The notes beneath the pieces were generated by a model. It saw only the letters and a program-made list of their open reading frames with translations, was not told the origin of the DNA and did not search any database. A DNA stretch of 64,000 bases from Meghimatium bilineatum (taxonomy: Eukaryota; Mollusca; Gastropoda; Stylommatophora; Philomycidae). Position 1 is the first letter of the stretch. The number at the start of each line of letters is the position of its first letter. Position numbers and translations under genes: made by a program. The stretch covers positions 42,032,181 to 42,096,180 of the forward strand of contig CM067309.1 in assembly GCA_034231615.1 (NCBI GenBank), in the 5' to 3' direction. Below are positions 23,591 to 34,971 of the stretch, one piece after another.

Positions 23591-24170
23591 TAAATCTCTC
23601 ACCGCGGTATGTTGTCACAACTGTCACGACTAACGTTGTCATATCCACACATTTCTAGAACTTGTCACATCTAAATGTAGCTCGAAAGGGGCACAGGGAA
23701 AAGGACGGAGAACCATTGATCAATATTACATTATATGTCTATCTTCTGCTCCTGGTTACTGAGGTAATGACTATGAAATTGATGGCTCTAAAAAATCAAT
23801 AATTGTATAACAGCTTGCATATATCACTTACATAATTACACCGTATAACAAGTTTTAGGCATTCATAGTCACGTCTACAGAAAAAACAGATTACTGTAAC
23901 TTTAATGTTGAGTCATTATAGAATGTTTTCTGTGAAATAAACAAGTTGATGGAGTGGACAACAAAAACACCTGATACCTAACAGGTAACGTAGTGTTATT
24001 TTAATTTTGTGGAGTATTATGTGAAAAACATCGTAACATATTTGACTGTTTAAAGCTAGTGAAACGTGCTATAGTTGTAACATATTTGACTGTTTAGAAG
24101 GTAGCATATATTATATTGCAGATGAGATATTTTATTTTACACTGTTTTCTTTATTGAAAAGCGAGTAAAA
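23591..24170. other. No gene recognised
   Basis: A direct repeat of ACATATTTGACTGTTTA occurs at about 24038 and 24079. Nothing else was recognised. Confidence 0.5.
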
Positions 24171-24423
24171 CTATAGTGGATGAAGCTATAGTGGATGAAG
24201 CTATAGTGGGTAAAGCTAGAGTGGATGAAGCTATAGTGGATGAAGTTATAGTGGATGAAGCTATTGTAAATTAAACTATAGAGGATGAAGCTATAGTGGA
24301 TGAAGCTATTGTGAGTTAAACTATAGTGGATGAAGCTATAGTGGATGAAGCTATAGTGGATGAAGCTATAGTGGATGAAGCTATAGTGGATGAAGCTAAT
24401 GTGAATTAAACTATAGTGGATGA
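24171..24423. repeat. Minisatellite, 15-bp unit, about 17 copies
   Basis: CTATAGTGGATGAAG repeated, with a variant TGAATTAAACTATAG every few units. Confidence 0.96.
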
Positions 24424-24705
24424 CAAATTGATGAGAAGAGACCGAGCTGAGCTAATTAAGGCAGTCATGGAAACTCCACAAAATGATGAAGAGGATGATT
24501 AAAGAGAGTTTATGCGAGAATGATAGAAATGGGAGTGCTCAGGTAAGATGGGTGATAGTCAGGACCGCAGAAAAGGAGCATGCTGGGTAAGGGAATTGAA
24601 CCCACCGATAGCAAATCGGAACATGCCTTGTATTACTACGAACGACTTGTATTACTAGGAATTAAGTCAGAATCCAAGCCCTCCACCCCAGCAGAGATGT
24701 TTCAT
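24424..24705 (-). mobile_element. Probable SINE relic beside array
   Basis: The minus strand at 24590-24620 has GGTGGGTTCAATTCCC, a B-box-like site about 15 bases from GATTTGCTATC. The plus-strand part 24424-24570 is purine-rich and may be an old LINE piece, but no motif is clear. Confidence 0.35.
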
Positions 24706-24707
24706 GT

Positions 24708-24906
24708 AAACGTCATAAAAAGAAAGATATAGCACACGAAAACGTCATAAAAAGAAATATCTAACACACGAAAACATTCATAAAAAGAAATATCTAACAC
24801 ACGAAAACATTCATAAAAAGAAAGATCTAACACACGAAAACGTCATAAAAAGAAAGATCTAACATACGAAAACGTCATTTAAAAAAAGATCTAACACACA
24901 AAAACG
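24708..24906. repeat. Minisatellite, about 32-bp unit x 6
   Basis: ACGTCATAAAAAGAAAGAT then ctaacacacgaaa, with single-base length changes. Confidence 0.93.
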
Positions 24907-25296
24907 TACGAATTACCTTTATTAGGTATACCCCACCCGTACTGTGATGCATCTACGGCCCTGGTGGTAGTGCGTCCTCACTAAAAAGATCAAAAGAAAC
25001 CAACAATTTACTGGAACACTGAGCTTATAATATAAATATAATATAACTAAAAATATAAACATATAAATATAAATATACTTTTAGATAGCTACGGTTATGA
25101 CAAGCAGAATATTTATGGTAATGCCCCTTGTGAAATCAAGCTGATTCTTGAGCAAGAATCGAGAAATAAAGTTATGTGTACACAAACTGGTACAGCACGT
25201 AGTGGAACACCGAATATGTATGGGTACAACTCACGTTTTTCTAAAGCCAACCCGTTTTTAGAGCATTTCCTCTGATTTTTGAAATTTTACTAAAAC
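24907..25296. other. No gene recognised
   Basis: Contains an AT-only tract (25025-25080) and no coding signal. Confidence 0.5.
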
Positions 25297-25715
25297 TATC
25301 TTATCAGTCTCTCTTATCAGCCTCCATCTTATCAGTCTCTCTTATCAGTCTATCTTATCAGTCTCTCTTATCAGTCTCTCTTATCAGTCTCTCTTATCAG
25401 TCTCTCTTATCAGTCTCTCTTATCAGTCTCTCTTATCAGTCTCTCTTATCAGTCTCTCTTATCAGTCTCTCTTATCAGTCTCTCTTATCAGTCTCTCTTA
25501 TCAGTCTCTCTTATCAGTCTCTCTTATCAGCCTCCATCTTATCAGTCTCTCTTATCAGTCTCTCTTATCAGTCTCTCTTATCAGTCTCTCTTATCAGTCT
25601 CTCTTATCAGTCTCTCTTATCAGTCTCTCTTATCAGTCTATCTTATCAGTCTCTCTTATCAGCCTCTATCTTATCAGCCTCTATTTCTTATCAGCCTCTA
25701 TTTCTTATCAGTCCC
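25297..25715. repeat. Minisatellite, 13-bp unit, about 31 copies
   Basis: CTTATCAGTCTCT repeated, with the variant CTTATCAGCCTCCAT near both edges of the main block. The polypyrimidine bias lies on the plus strand. Confidence 0.97.
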
Positions 25716-25929
25716 TCTCTTCCAACATTCAACAACTACTTAGTTACAGTTTTAGTATAACTAGCAACATATGTCGTTTATAGACAAATTAACGCGTGAA
25801 AATCTTCCTGCACGCAGTTTGAGTACATGTAGTCACAGCTGGCGTGTTGTCTCTTAATGAACAAAATAAAATAACTGCTCAAGTCACCTATTGCATAACT
25901 CATTTATACGTGTGGTTACCTACCTGACA

Positions 25930-26050
25930 CAGGAGTTCGGGAAGGTAAACGCAACAAGGAAGGGAACTATCAACCCCAACTAATAACTTCTCAATACATA
26001 AAGAGTTAATTTTCATCCCCGACGGTAGGCTGCTGTTATGAGACCATGCT
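25930..26050 (-). mobile_element. SINE-like dispersed repeat, copy 2
   Basis: Its reverse complement matches 22960-23035: ACCGTCGGGGATGAAAATTA and GATAGTTCCCTTCCTTGTTG. Confidence 0.6.
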
Positions 26051-26224
26051 TTACTTTGTCTCCATGTATGTTGGTTCACGTGTGTGCTTGTATGTTAGGA
26101 CATGTTATTTATTGCATAATTTCAAACAAAAGCCGATGAGTAAAAACAAATGTCCATTGAAATTATACATTTTTTCGCGTTCGTTGGCAAACTCCTACCA
26201 TACCTCACTTACAGCAGAATAAAG

Positions 26225-26325
26225 GTCCTACCAGATTTCCAGAATTATATACTCCAGGAGAACGAGAAATACTTTGAATCGTCGTTTTATTCGCGCCGAA
26301 GGCCCGACACATACGACATCAGCAC
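26225..26325 (+). repeat. Dispersed repeat related to 43050 and 50219
   Basis: TCCTACCAGATTTCCAGAAT, then GAGAAATACTTTGAATCGTC, then GGCCCGACACATACGAC follow the same order and spacing as at 43051-43140 and 50219-50320. Confidence 0.7.
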
Positions 26326-27300
26326 TGGTTTACCAGTGGTGTTTAACCACTTCCACAGAACTGTAGACTTCTGCAACCATATCGCTAGTAGAGAAAACCA
26401 GCCGTACGAGAGAACTGCTTCTCGTACTTACACGCTGGTCCTCATGCTCAACGCTAATCACTGTCACGCATGCGTGAGTGGTTTCCCCTGTCTGATCACA
26501 TAGCTACAGACAACAAATTATAAATGCATCTATAAACTTTTTGTGCAATTCGCTCTCTGCGGAGCAAAGTTCCTAAACACACCTCTTCTACTGCGTCCCT
26601 ATACTTAGTCCTAATGTCCCCGGTCTACCTAATCTGAATGTCTCTGTATCTAATTCTTTCCTCCAAGTTTTTCCCCGTTTTCATCTTTTCTTATTTCTTT
26701 GTGGATTGCAGAACAATGACTGATTTACAACACTTCCCTGTGTCGAAATTGGATGTGCTGGGCCTACATAATGTTGTTCCACAACGTATATTATCGATCC
26801 TCGGCAGAAATCACATGACTATTCATGTTTATTAACAGAGAGCGAACGTAAACAGCAACATCACGAATTCCGTTGGTCTTCTTAATGTGTGTACTAGCCA
26901 TCTGGTTAATAGTAACATCCGGACTGAAACAGCAAACAGAGGAGTTTCCACGTCGCCTGTTGGACGAGCTACTTACCGTGCTCTATAGATGGTACCTCTG
27001 TTTCCTTCACACCTTATCGATGACTCAGGCAGTCAGACTCAGTGATAGAAACACATGTTGAAGACTACACGATAGGTTTATTAATTCTTGTAAACAAAGT
27101 AAATATGTGAAAATACTTCTATACGAATATCCCGCACTCTCAATACGGTCTTGTTATATTTTTCTATTAATAAACAAGTCTGTGCCACGCTCTAGATGTT
27201 GGTTGACTCGCGTAACCATGAACAATAAAGTCAATTCTAAATATCATTCATTAATGACGTCAGGGTGTGAAATGCTACCGGTCTCACATTTCAGTAGATC
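26326..27300. other. No gene recognised
   Basis: A 117-codon plus-strand frame (26150-26503) runs through the dispersed repeat and has no family likeness. The rest is unremarkable. Confidence 0.5.
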
Positions 27301-27490
27301 TGCTATATGAGGACTGTAGCCATCATCTTTCCCTCGCAGTCTTTACTTCCCGGATTAATCCGATACCCAATTATGGCTGGGTCGACCCGGTAACCGTTGC
27401 GACCTCATAAACATTTCCGCCTCAATTTGGGAATTAACCCAGGACCAGTCAAATGTGGAACCAGTGCGTTAACCTCTGCGCTACGCAGCC
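27301..27490 (+). mobile_element. SINE-like relic
   Basis: Has CATCTTTCCCTCGCAGTCTT, CAATTATGGCTGGGTCGACC and a following GGAACCAGTGCGTTAACC block, the order seen in tRNA-related invertebrate SINEs and partly in 23030-23100. Confidence 0.45.
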
Positions 27491-27616
27491 TACGTTATTC
27501 TAAGTCAGTTCTACAAAATGTTCGATGTCATAATCTGTTTCTAAGCGAGACACACACCATTCTCAATATACGAATGTCACTAATCATAGATCAATAAATA
27601 CCTTCACAACGTCTTA

Positions 27617-27697
27617 GTAGTTCGGCTCTGTATCTTTTTTGAAACATCTACTCATGGTTCGGCTCTGTATCTTTTCTGAAATATCTACTCATGGTAA
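27617..27697. repeat. 37-bp unit x 2
   Basis: GTTCGGCTCTGTATCTTTT then ctgaaatatctactcatg, twice. Confidence 0.88.
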
Positions 27698-27724
27698 TAC
27701 CGATAATCTTCTATGGATTATCTG

Positions 27725-28735
27725 TGTCATGTGATGTATTCTCTCCAAAAGGTTGTTTTCCCAATGAACTCTCTGAACCCCTCTCTGTCTTGAGCGATGC
27801 TGCTTGCATTTTCCAACGATGTATTCATGTTATCTTTAATGTCGTCAGTTCATCGTCTTCTTGATCTGTCCGTACTCCTCCCCCCAGGTGCTCTGCCCTC
27901 CATTATTTGTCTCTCTAAACAGTTGTGTCTCTTTATATAACCAACCTGGTGTATTTTTCTTTTTGCTATTGTGTTTAGTAACCAACATTCTGGAATCTTC
28001 AATGTGTTTATAATATCTGAGTTTCTCTTTCTTTCGTTCCATGATATTCTAAGTATCGGTTGAATCCTAGTTTAAGTCGCCGTTGTGCTGTAAATAGCAC
28101 ACTGTTGTCACGGAGTTCCGTGTAACACCAATGAAATTAATGGCTGTCGTGACGTCACATCCCGACAATCACAGAGTTCAAATCTCGACACAGATGAACT
28201 ATTTCTTTTCAAATTTATAGAATTTAAAAAAACATGTTCCTATGATTTGTACTGTGCGAAAAGTATTTGTGCGCGCTATACACGGAGCGTAGTGCGCGCA
28301 TACATTAGAAATATTATTTCTAACCCTAACCCTATTCTAAGTACTTAATCTTACACTTGCCAAATCACACAATAAAGGTCAGAATATACCTCGAAAGTAG
28401 ACCAACGGTCACAGCGGAGAATCAGACTAGCATTCAGCCCAAGTATCTTCCTGTAGCATTTCATCTCCTCCGAGTTGATCTTCTTTGCCGCTGTTGTACT
28501 TAGGGTGTCCATGTTTCACAGCTGTATGTTGTAACCGGAAATATGAAATTTCGTAACATTAGCAATTTCGTGTCTATTTTGTTGTGTTTCCATATATGTA
28601 TTTTATGTGTTTGACTTTTCTGTTTACGTTGATATCCATGATGTTGAATGAATGACTTACTGCTGCTCACCGTCACATTTTCTATGTTTATTATACTAAT
28701 GCTATAACACAAGACCACAAGACCACAATCCTTGA
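27725..28735 (-). mobile_element. LINE 3'-end fragment, family 2, split by a TIR element
   Basis: Minus strand from 28735: YSCETWTP, then the coding for CYRKIL near 28450. After the insert it resumes with RISWNERKRNSDIINTLKIP, VGYIKRHNCLERQIMEGRAP, TDDIKDNMNTSLENASSIAQ and DREGFREFIGKTTFWREYIT, then stop near 27735. The downstream part is the best-preserved family-2 tail in the window. The two halves join cleanly once 28058-28440 is set aside. Confidence 0.88.
28058..28440. mobile_element. Non-autonomous TIR DNA transposon (MITE), 383 bp
   Basis: Flanked by AAGTATC at 28051-28057 and 28441-28447 (8 bp with one mismatch if T/C is included), inside a LINE coding segment. The ends are imperfect inverted repeats of about 30 bp: left GGTTGAATCCTAGTTTAAGT, right reversed GGGCTGAATGCTAGTCTGAT. 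The interior contains TAACCCTAACCCT (28321-28333), a TGCGCGC hairpin near 28268-28300 and a fortuitous B-box-like GTTCAAATC. TSD length suits hAT-like elements; there is no transposase. Confidence 0.75.
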
Positions 28736-29441
28736 GAAAAAGTTAGATTAATACATTCAAAATTCTAGGCACAATATTCACGTAGTTGCCATTACTTTCG
28801 GGAAGGTACAACCGCTAATTGAACACCGCAAAGACAACACATCCGTTCTAATCGGCCATTTTGGCTGATCTCTACTCATGCTAATACCGACAGTCTTCTC
28901 GTCCAAAAGAAAGTATCTCACTCAATTGACTATGTCCCGGTTATCTGCAGTTTCTCTCTCAAATGTTCTATCCCAGGACAAAGAGTCACTCTCTCCGTTG
29001 AAGAATAAACTAACAAGATGTAGATAGCCTGCTCTCCGAATAACTTCAAACTGCCCTATAGATATATAGATACAACAATTATTTAATGTCGTTGGTTTAT
29101 ATACCTTTTTTCCGTACATTTTCCCTACTGACTCCAAAAATACCACCAGATTTTTCCAATTATTATTAGAAGTTTTACCTAGATACACATATACAAGTAT
29201 CTTTTTTAATTTTCATATAATAATTTGTGTATAAAATATGTTCAAAATTTGGGCCGGGCAAAATATACTGAGAACCACTGAGATATACTATACAAAACAA
29301 CACATGTCACAATGGAATGTTCGAGTTCCGGACACCCCCGGTGTCATGTTTTTGAACTTTACTAACATTTACTGTTTACTGTTGCTTTCTTCAAGTCGTG
29401 ATGTGATCTTTTGTCTAGAATGTGAATTAGACAAGCCATGG
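28736..29441. other. No gene; possible hAT right end
   Basis: ACTGAGAACCACTG at about 29268-29281 resembles a hAT terminus, but no matching left end was found. The remainder shows nothing. Confidence 0.4.
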
Positions 29442-29866
29442 CCAGTGTAACTGACACGGGTTATAAAACACGGGTGTCAAGACATAGTCAGTGTGACGAG
29501 TACGGGTTGTAAACTACGGGTGTCGAGACCTAGTCAGTGTGACGAGTACGGGTTGTAAACTACGGGTGTCGAGACCTAGTCAGTGTGACGAGTACGGGTT
29601 GTAAACTACGGGTGTCGAGACCTAGTCAGTGTGACGAGTACGGGTTGTAAACTACGGGTGTCGAGACCTAGTCAGTGTGACAAGTACGGGTTGTAAACTA
29701 CGGGTGTCGAGACCTAGTCAGTGTGACCAGTACGGGTTGTAAACTACGGGTGTCGAGACCAAGTCAGTGTGACCAGTACGGGTTGTAAACTACGGGTGTC
29801 GAGACCAAGTCAGTGTGACCAGTACGGGTTGTAAACTACGGGTGTCGAGACCAAGTCAGTGTGACG
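29442..29866. repeat. Minisatellite, 46-bp unit, 9 copies
   Basis: CAGTGTGACGAGTACGGGTT units. Variants GACGAG, GACAAG, GACCAG and CCTAGT, CCAAGT form blocks, showing that neighbouring copies share history. Confidence 0.97.
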
Positions 29867-30059
29867 AACACAGGTGACATGTGATAAGTTTCATTCTCTA
29901 TCTTACCGATTAACTCACTAGTGTCGGTAAACCGGTACATCGGCTCAACATTTCTCTGTTACCGAACCATGATTTGTCTTTTCAAATTGTCTATCAATAT
30001 TCATCAGATTCTATAGTTCTGGACAGGATAAGATGATACGGTTCTACTTTTACAAAGTT

Positions 30060-30245
30060 ACTTCTCAAACTCCTGTAGACTAACAGGATGTAGCCCACTC
30101 GATGAATTTACTGTGTAACAGTTTACAGCATGGTTGCGATATCTGATACTTTCGATGTGGCATAATTTGGCAGACTTGAGCATGATCGTTGTGTCACTTT
30201 GACATTGTGTGGTACGGGACAGCAAACTACATTCTCAACATCTCC
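30060..30245 (+). repeat. Dispersed hairpin-core repeat, copy E
   Basis: AACTCCTGTAGACTAACAGG then atgtagcccac; TCCTGT...ACAGGA can pair. Similarity to 31638 continues through GCATGGTTGCG and a late GGGACAG. Confidence 0.65.
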
Positions 30246-30740
30246 TTAGCTATATTTTTCGACATAACTGTCATGTATCAGTTGTGTGCTCAACTTTTGA
30301 GCCTTGGTTAATTACTCCCGAATGAAGGTGTACTGCCGAAAACGAATGAGTCGGGCCATTTTCGGAAATTAAACGCCAACACCATTTATTTCATTCTCTG
30401 AACTACATGCTGCTGGAAATGTAGTAGAACCATTGTCTTGTTACAGAAGACAACCAGCGGGAATTTGAGAATGAATGCGGAAGAAGAGGAAACGCGTATA
30501 TGTTAATTTCTGAGATCATGAAATATCGCAATGTTCGCAGCAGCCATATGTCAGTGATTTAAAACGTGTATGTTCTACACTTAGTTTAAGATCTTCTTGT
30601 TCCGTTCAGTACACACAATCCCGTAGAAAAGAGGGGGGATGGGTTTTTGAGTTTCCCTCGTAGCCAATCAGAACGTGACTTTTAGTACTAGGAATTTAGC
30701 TGACATATAAACCCACCAACCTCCCCTCCTTGTAGCGATT
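30246..30740. other. No gene recognised
   Basis: No coding or repeat signal beyond AT-rich patches. Confidence 0.5.
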
Positions 30741-30866
30741 TTTCACAAAAAGGAAATCACATTTTCCACAAAAAAGTAATCACATTTTTAACAAAAAGAT
30801 CACATTTCCACAAAAAAAGAAATCACATTTTTCACAAAAAGAAAATCATAATTTTCATAAAAAGGA
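30741..30866. repeat. About 24-bp unit x 5, A-rich
   Basis: TTTCACAAAAAGGAAATCAC repeated with length changes. Confidence 0.9.
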
Positions 30867-31480
30867 AGAATGAAGGAATGAAAACGCAGGAGTGCCTTTT
30901 TTAGCATCTCCCCAACCCTACTTGAGGGAAATGTACTGCCCCGGGTATACGCCTGACTTGTGTGTTTGTGAGAGTTTGAATTTGAAACTGAATTTGAAGA
31001 ATTGGGAACTATGAAAACCTATTGCTAAAGGTACAATTCATAACTACTCATCTCTTTCCAGCGAGGTAGTGAAATTGTCCTAATCACTAGAAGCACACAT
31101 AACACGCACACAAACCGATGTTTCGACCAACATACCTTTATTAAAAATACATTCACAACAAAATCTGACGAATAAGAACTGCACTATTGACATATATAAA
31201 CATAAATAACAACTTGTACTGAATATAGACTTTCTGACCTGCTAGATATCAGTTTTACAGCAGTTGAGTTCATAGTATCCAACTCTTTTGCTGATCTGTT
31301 TTCTTCAATGCGAAATCTCTATTTATTGCAATTATTTTTCTCTGGTTTTCATTTATCTTGTCCTTGGTCAAAGTCTTCCTCTCTCTTGTTCATGCATTTT
31401 ATTTTTTTGTCACAGTATTTCTCTCATGCCCATGCATATTCTCCTTAGTAAGGCTCTACCTCTCTCGTGTCCATGTATAT
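30867..31480. other. No gene; one recurrent motif
   Basis: CCGATGTTTCGACCAACATA then cctttattaaaaat (31111) resembles 15326 (AACGTTTCGGTCGAAAAGGC then ttttatcaac) and 15536, so a dispersed repeat tail is likely. Otherwise nothing was recognised. Confidence 0.45.
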
Positions 31481-31561
31481 TGACCTAGGTCTGTCTTGAC
31501 CTGGGTCTGTCTTGACCTGGGTCTGTCTTGACCTGGGTCTGTCTTGACCTGGGTCTGTCTT
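31481..31561. repeat. 16-bp unit x 5
   Basis: TGACCTGGGTCTGTCT repeated. Confidence 0.95.
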
Positions 31562-31629
31562 GTTCTTCTACCTTCTATTATAAGCACATAACTGTCATGA
31601 TTACGCTGAATTCCTTCATTTGTTTCAAC

Positions 31630-31805
31630 GTTTCAGCATCAAACTCCTGCAAGCTAGCAGGATGTAGTCCAGAGAAAGGAATTCCATATGTTATGATTTA
31701 AAGCTTGGTTGTGGTTACTGCAACGTTTGTCCAAACACATTCTACTTCAACATGGACTCTCGGTCACATTGATCGTTCTAGTGATGGGACAGACAACCAG
31801 AAACC
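31630..31805 (+). repeat. Dispersed hairpin-core repeat, copy D
   Basis: AACTCCTGCAAGCTAGCAGG then atgtagtcc; TCCTGC...GCAGGA pairs perfectly. Later AAAGCTTGGTTGTGG and TGATGGGACAGACAA align with copy E. Confidence 0.65.
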
Positions 31806-32974
31806 TCCTTATTCGCTCCCTACGATATATATGGCAAAAACATTATTGTTATTTATTTTGCTCCCTCCCAGGTCCCGGTAACGCAGACAAATTGTATTTT
31901 ATGTTTTCTGTGTTTGTTTACTTTGTTTTCAGATCCCCGTGGAACATAAGAAAGTAACCGTCGCTCTTCAACGATTTATGTTTGACCCTGTCGAGTGTTT
32001 TTTTTTCTTCATATTTATGAGAAATATTTGGAAAAATAAAAGTGTCATCTCTATATTGTGTTTGATTATTTTTTCCTAACTAATCTTGCGTCTTGTCATT
32101 CCTTCGATTGGTCCTTCTATGCCCGAACTATCAAAGGACATTTCTGGCCCGTCCTGTCATTACGTCGATATTTTAAAAAAGATATCCTGTGTAGATGTTA
32201 AATAGGCTGGTTGGTAAATTACATCCGTATTCAGCTGACATTACTTCGCCTCGCTACTTGAGTCAACACCTTTTACCGATTTCCCCAATCCAAGTCTCTC
32301 TAATACATATATATATGTATATATATGTGATTATATTGCAGATTTCCAACGTGTGTGTTCTCAAGTGAATATTACTAGGGACCGATCATTTGAGACATAC
32401 AACACACTGTGCACAAATATGTAAATTCCTAAAGAACTACAAAAATTTAATATAACTACATTCTATTTGGAATTCATACTACCAGGACTGTTAGGCCTTA
32501 TTTAACACATATATAACACATAATCAGAGGTAAGGTTATCACATCACGATATATTTCATTCCTGTCTCCGTCCTTCTTCATCGAAACCTCCCACCCACTC
32601 AACCTGCACACTACACAAACCAGGATCTACCTTTTTTTTCAATTGTATAATCTATGAAAAGCGTTACAGCTGGTTGCATAGTTAACAATACACAAATACA
32701 AAAAAAACAAATGCCATATTCCTGTCAGATATTGAGTTACATGGCAGGGTTGTAAGACCAGCGTAATCTGGATTTCTGTAGATTCATCACACAAGCTTCA
32801 TCGGTGACACAATTTTCAAACATTTAATTGTAACTTACATCTACAAACAAGCTGATGTTACTCGGAAACTGCTGGCAGTTCAAATCTGTACTGTATTAAA
32901 CGCATATGTCCAGAGATAAAGCTTATGTTACCTTCAACAAACGACTTCCATCTGATGTCAGAGATTGATTTGTG
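31806..32974. other. No gene recognised
   Basis: AT-rich DNA with a short AT run at 32306-32330. No coding signal. Confidence 0.5.
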
Positions 32975-33137
32975 AGTATTATGTTTCTGTTATGCAGTGT
33001 CAAGTATTATGTTTCTGTTATGCAGTGTCAAGTATTATGTTTTTGTTATGCAGTGTCAAGTATTATGTTTCTGTTATGCAGTGTCAAGTATTATGTTTCT
33101 GTTATGCAGTGTCAAGTATTATGTTTTTGTTATGTAG
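32975..33137. repeat. Minisatellite, 28-bp unit, about 6 copies
   Basis: AGTATTATGTTTCTGTTATG then cagtgtca, with TTTCTG/TTTTTG variants. Confidence 0.96.
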
Positions 33138-33216
33138 CGATATATCAGACTGTTTAAACATGTCTGTCTGCGGCAGGTCAGCTCGCTTAAAATCGCTAAA
33201 TGTTCAGAGAATAAAT

Positions 33217-33262
33217 AAGGAAGACCACGTTATGGAAAGAATGTCTCTTGATGATCATGTTT
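33217..33262 (+). mobile_element. LINE family-2 3' terminus, very short
   Basis: AAGGAAGACCACGTTATGGA then aagaatgtctcttgatgatc equals the 3' end at 45665-45708. Confidence 0.6.
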
Positions 33263-33319
33263 GTGTTTCATTTCCTCTGCTGCTTTATATTTCCGTATAT
33301 CATTCTCTGGCAGTGAGTG

Positions 33320-33690
33320 GTTAATTTTTGTGGTTTGGTGGTGGATGTTTGTGGTTGGGTGGACAAGAAACTGCTTTCAATAGTGAAATGACGAAAACTA
33401 GCATGGTTCGGACATGTATGCAGACATGATTCCTTGTCAAAAACAATACTGCCAGGAACCGTCGAAAGGGGTGGGGTTGGGGGGGGGGTGAGCAGAGGAA
33501 GGCAATTAAAGACAAAGACAGACAACATCACGGAAAGGACAGGACAAGATTTTTCCTCACTCCTCTGCATTATTGGAGATATAAATCGCTGGAGGACTCT
33601 GTGTGCTGAAGTATCCAATGGGGTACCCCTACGTCCCTGAATATGTGCTGAAGCATCCAATGGGGGTACCCCTACGACCCTGATGGGATT
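33320..33690 (+). mobile_element. LINE 3'-end fragment, family 5
   Basis: Reads KLLSIVK, RKLAWFGHVCRHDSLSKTIL, GTVERGGVGGGVSRGRQLKT and DNITERTGQDFSSLLCIIGD, followed by RWRTLCAEVSNGVPLRP. This is the well-known tail of a mollusc/cnidarian non-LTR ORF2 type (WFGHVxRHDSLxKTILQGT...). The first part needs a frame change. The last 42 bases of ORF2 (from GTGCTGAAGTATCCAATGGG, about 33600-33683) are tandemly duplicated. Confidence 0.85.
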
Positions 33691-33954
33691 TGGGCTTATG
33701 GGTATTGAAGGATGGATGTCTGATTTATCTAAAGTGGCAATTGCAATGGGTTTTTTTTGTTGCAATCTACAATATTTTTTTCAAACTGACGACCATTTGC
33801 ATACAGCCTTCAGTTAGTACGGTATACATTCATTTCAACTTCTTGTTTGCGGGCCACAGTATAGTTGGCTTCTAGCAGTATACGTTGTCTAGTAGGAGCC
33901 ACACATTGAACGTGTGTTGCAATAAATATTTAGTATAATTATATCGTCCAATAA

Positions 33955-34035
33955 AGATAGGGTGGTATCGATACCCAATGCATGAATAAACATTGGGTGG
34001 TATCGATACCCAATGCATAAATAAACACAGGGTGG
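33955..34035. repeat. About 35-bp unit x 2.3 with 12-bp palindrome
   Basis: Each unit contains GGTATCGATACC, a perfect palindrome, within GGGTGGTATCGATACCCAAT. Confidence 0.9.
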
Positions 34036-34119
34036 TATTAACACTGAATATTTTACTTTACAAAACGAAGTTAAGTCCAACTAAATTATAACTATATATC
34101 TCGTAAACATTCACGCATT

Positions 34120-34205
34120 TGTTCAATGAACACAACTGTTGTGCGAACATTGGTTCCTACACAATTAACACAATTGGTGCTCGAACAATGGTTCCTACAC
34201 ATTTA
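34120..34205. repeat. Imperfect duplication, about 40 bp x 2
   Basis: GAACATTGGTTCCTACACAA / GAACAATGGTTCCTACACAT. Confidence 0.8.
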
Positions 34206-34331
34206 AATACACTCCACAATATCATACAAACCATGTACCACATTGAAAAGGGTCAATGATTCCTCAGGGGAAAAAAACATATATTTAAAAAGATAAAACT
34301 TAAACTTGTGAATGACAAAGGTATATGAGCC

Positions 34332-34508
34332 AATGTGTTTGTTGTCAAATAACACTACAGAATATGTTTGTTGTCAAATAACACTACACAATGTGTTTGT
34401 TGTCAAATAACACTACACAATGTGTTTGTTGTCAAATAGCACTACACAATGTGTTTGTTGTCAAATAACACTACACAGTGTGTTTGTTATGAAATAACAC
34501 TACACAAT
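34332..34508. repeat. Minisatellite, 29-bp unit x 6, just upstream of host gene
   Basis: ATGTGTTTGTTGTCAAATAA then cactacaca. The array ends 193 bases before the start codon at 34702, so it lies in the promoter or 5' UTR zone. Confidence 0.95.
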
Positions 34509-34701
34509 GTCGAATTGTATAGGATATCTCTGGAGACATCATTCAATGCAGTCGAGGATACAATAGCTCTATTGCTCGTATTTTCTATGAATCTAAACAA
34601 ACAATCTGTTTTAGAATTGATACATGCATATCAAATATGTTACATCTTGTTACGTTTTTCTTCAGAATCCAGTAGAAACAACAGTCTGTAAATATCAGAA
34701 A

Positions 34702-34971
34702 ATGTTACGGCTGTTGCTCTGCACGACGTGGATAGCCATTGTCTTCAGTCAAGTCGCTACACCCCCAAGACGTGTTGGATTTCCTTTCATTCGAGGGCAT
34801 GTGTCAACCAAAGTTCATTTAGAAATCTTCATTGACTTGATTTGTCCAGATAGTCAAGAGGCATGGCCGAACATAAAAACTGTGGCTAATTATTACAGTC
34901 ATGAGGATGTTGCATTGACTGTCCACTTGTTTCCTCTACCATATCATCAAAATGCCTTTCATGCATCAAGG
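34702..34971 (+). CDS. Exon 1: signal peptide, CPDS motif, PYHQNAF
   Basis: Codes residues 1-90. The donor is AGG|GTAAGA, phase 0. Upstream, TTTTTCTTCAG at 34656-34666 could be an acceptor for a non-coding 5' exon. A LINE tail begins about 90 bases into the intron. Confidence 0.88.

Noticed and set aside
26150-26503. 117-codon plus-strand frame as a gene
   Set aside because: It runs through a dispersed repeat (26225-26325) and has no family resemblance or splice context.
29442-29866. CRISPR-like array
   Set aside because: Units are contiguous with no unique spacers, there are no cas genes, and the DNA is eukaryotic. The same applies to all other arrays here.
33268-33765. 165-codon minus-strand frame rich in Pro and Ser
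   Set aside because: It is the antisense of a recognised LINE tail and of poly-G and duplicated segments.
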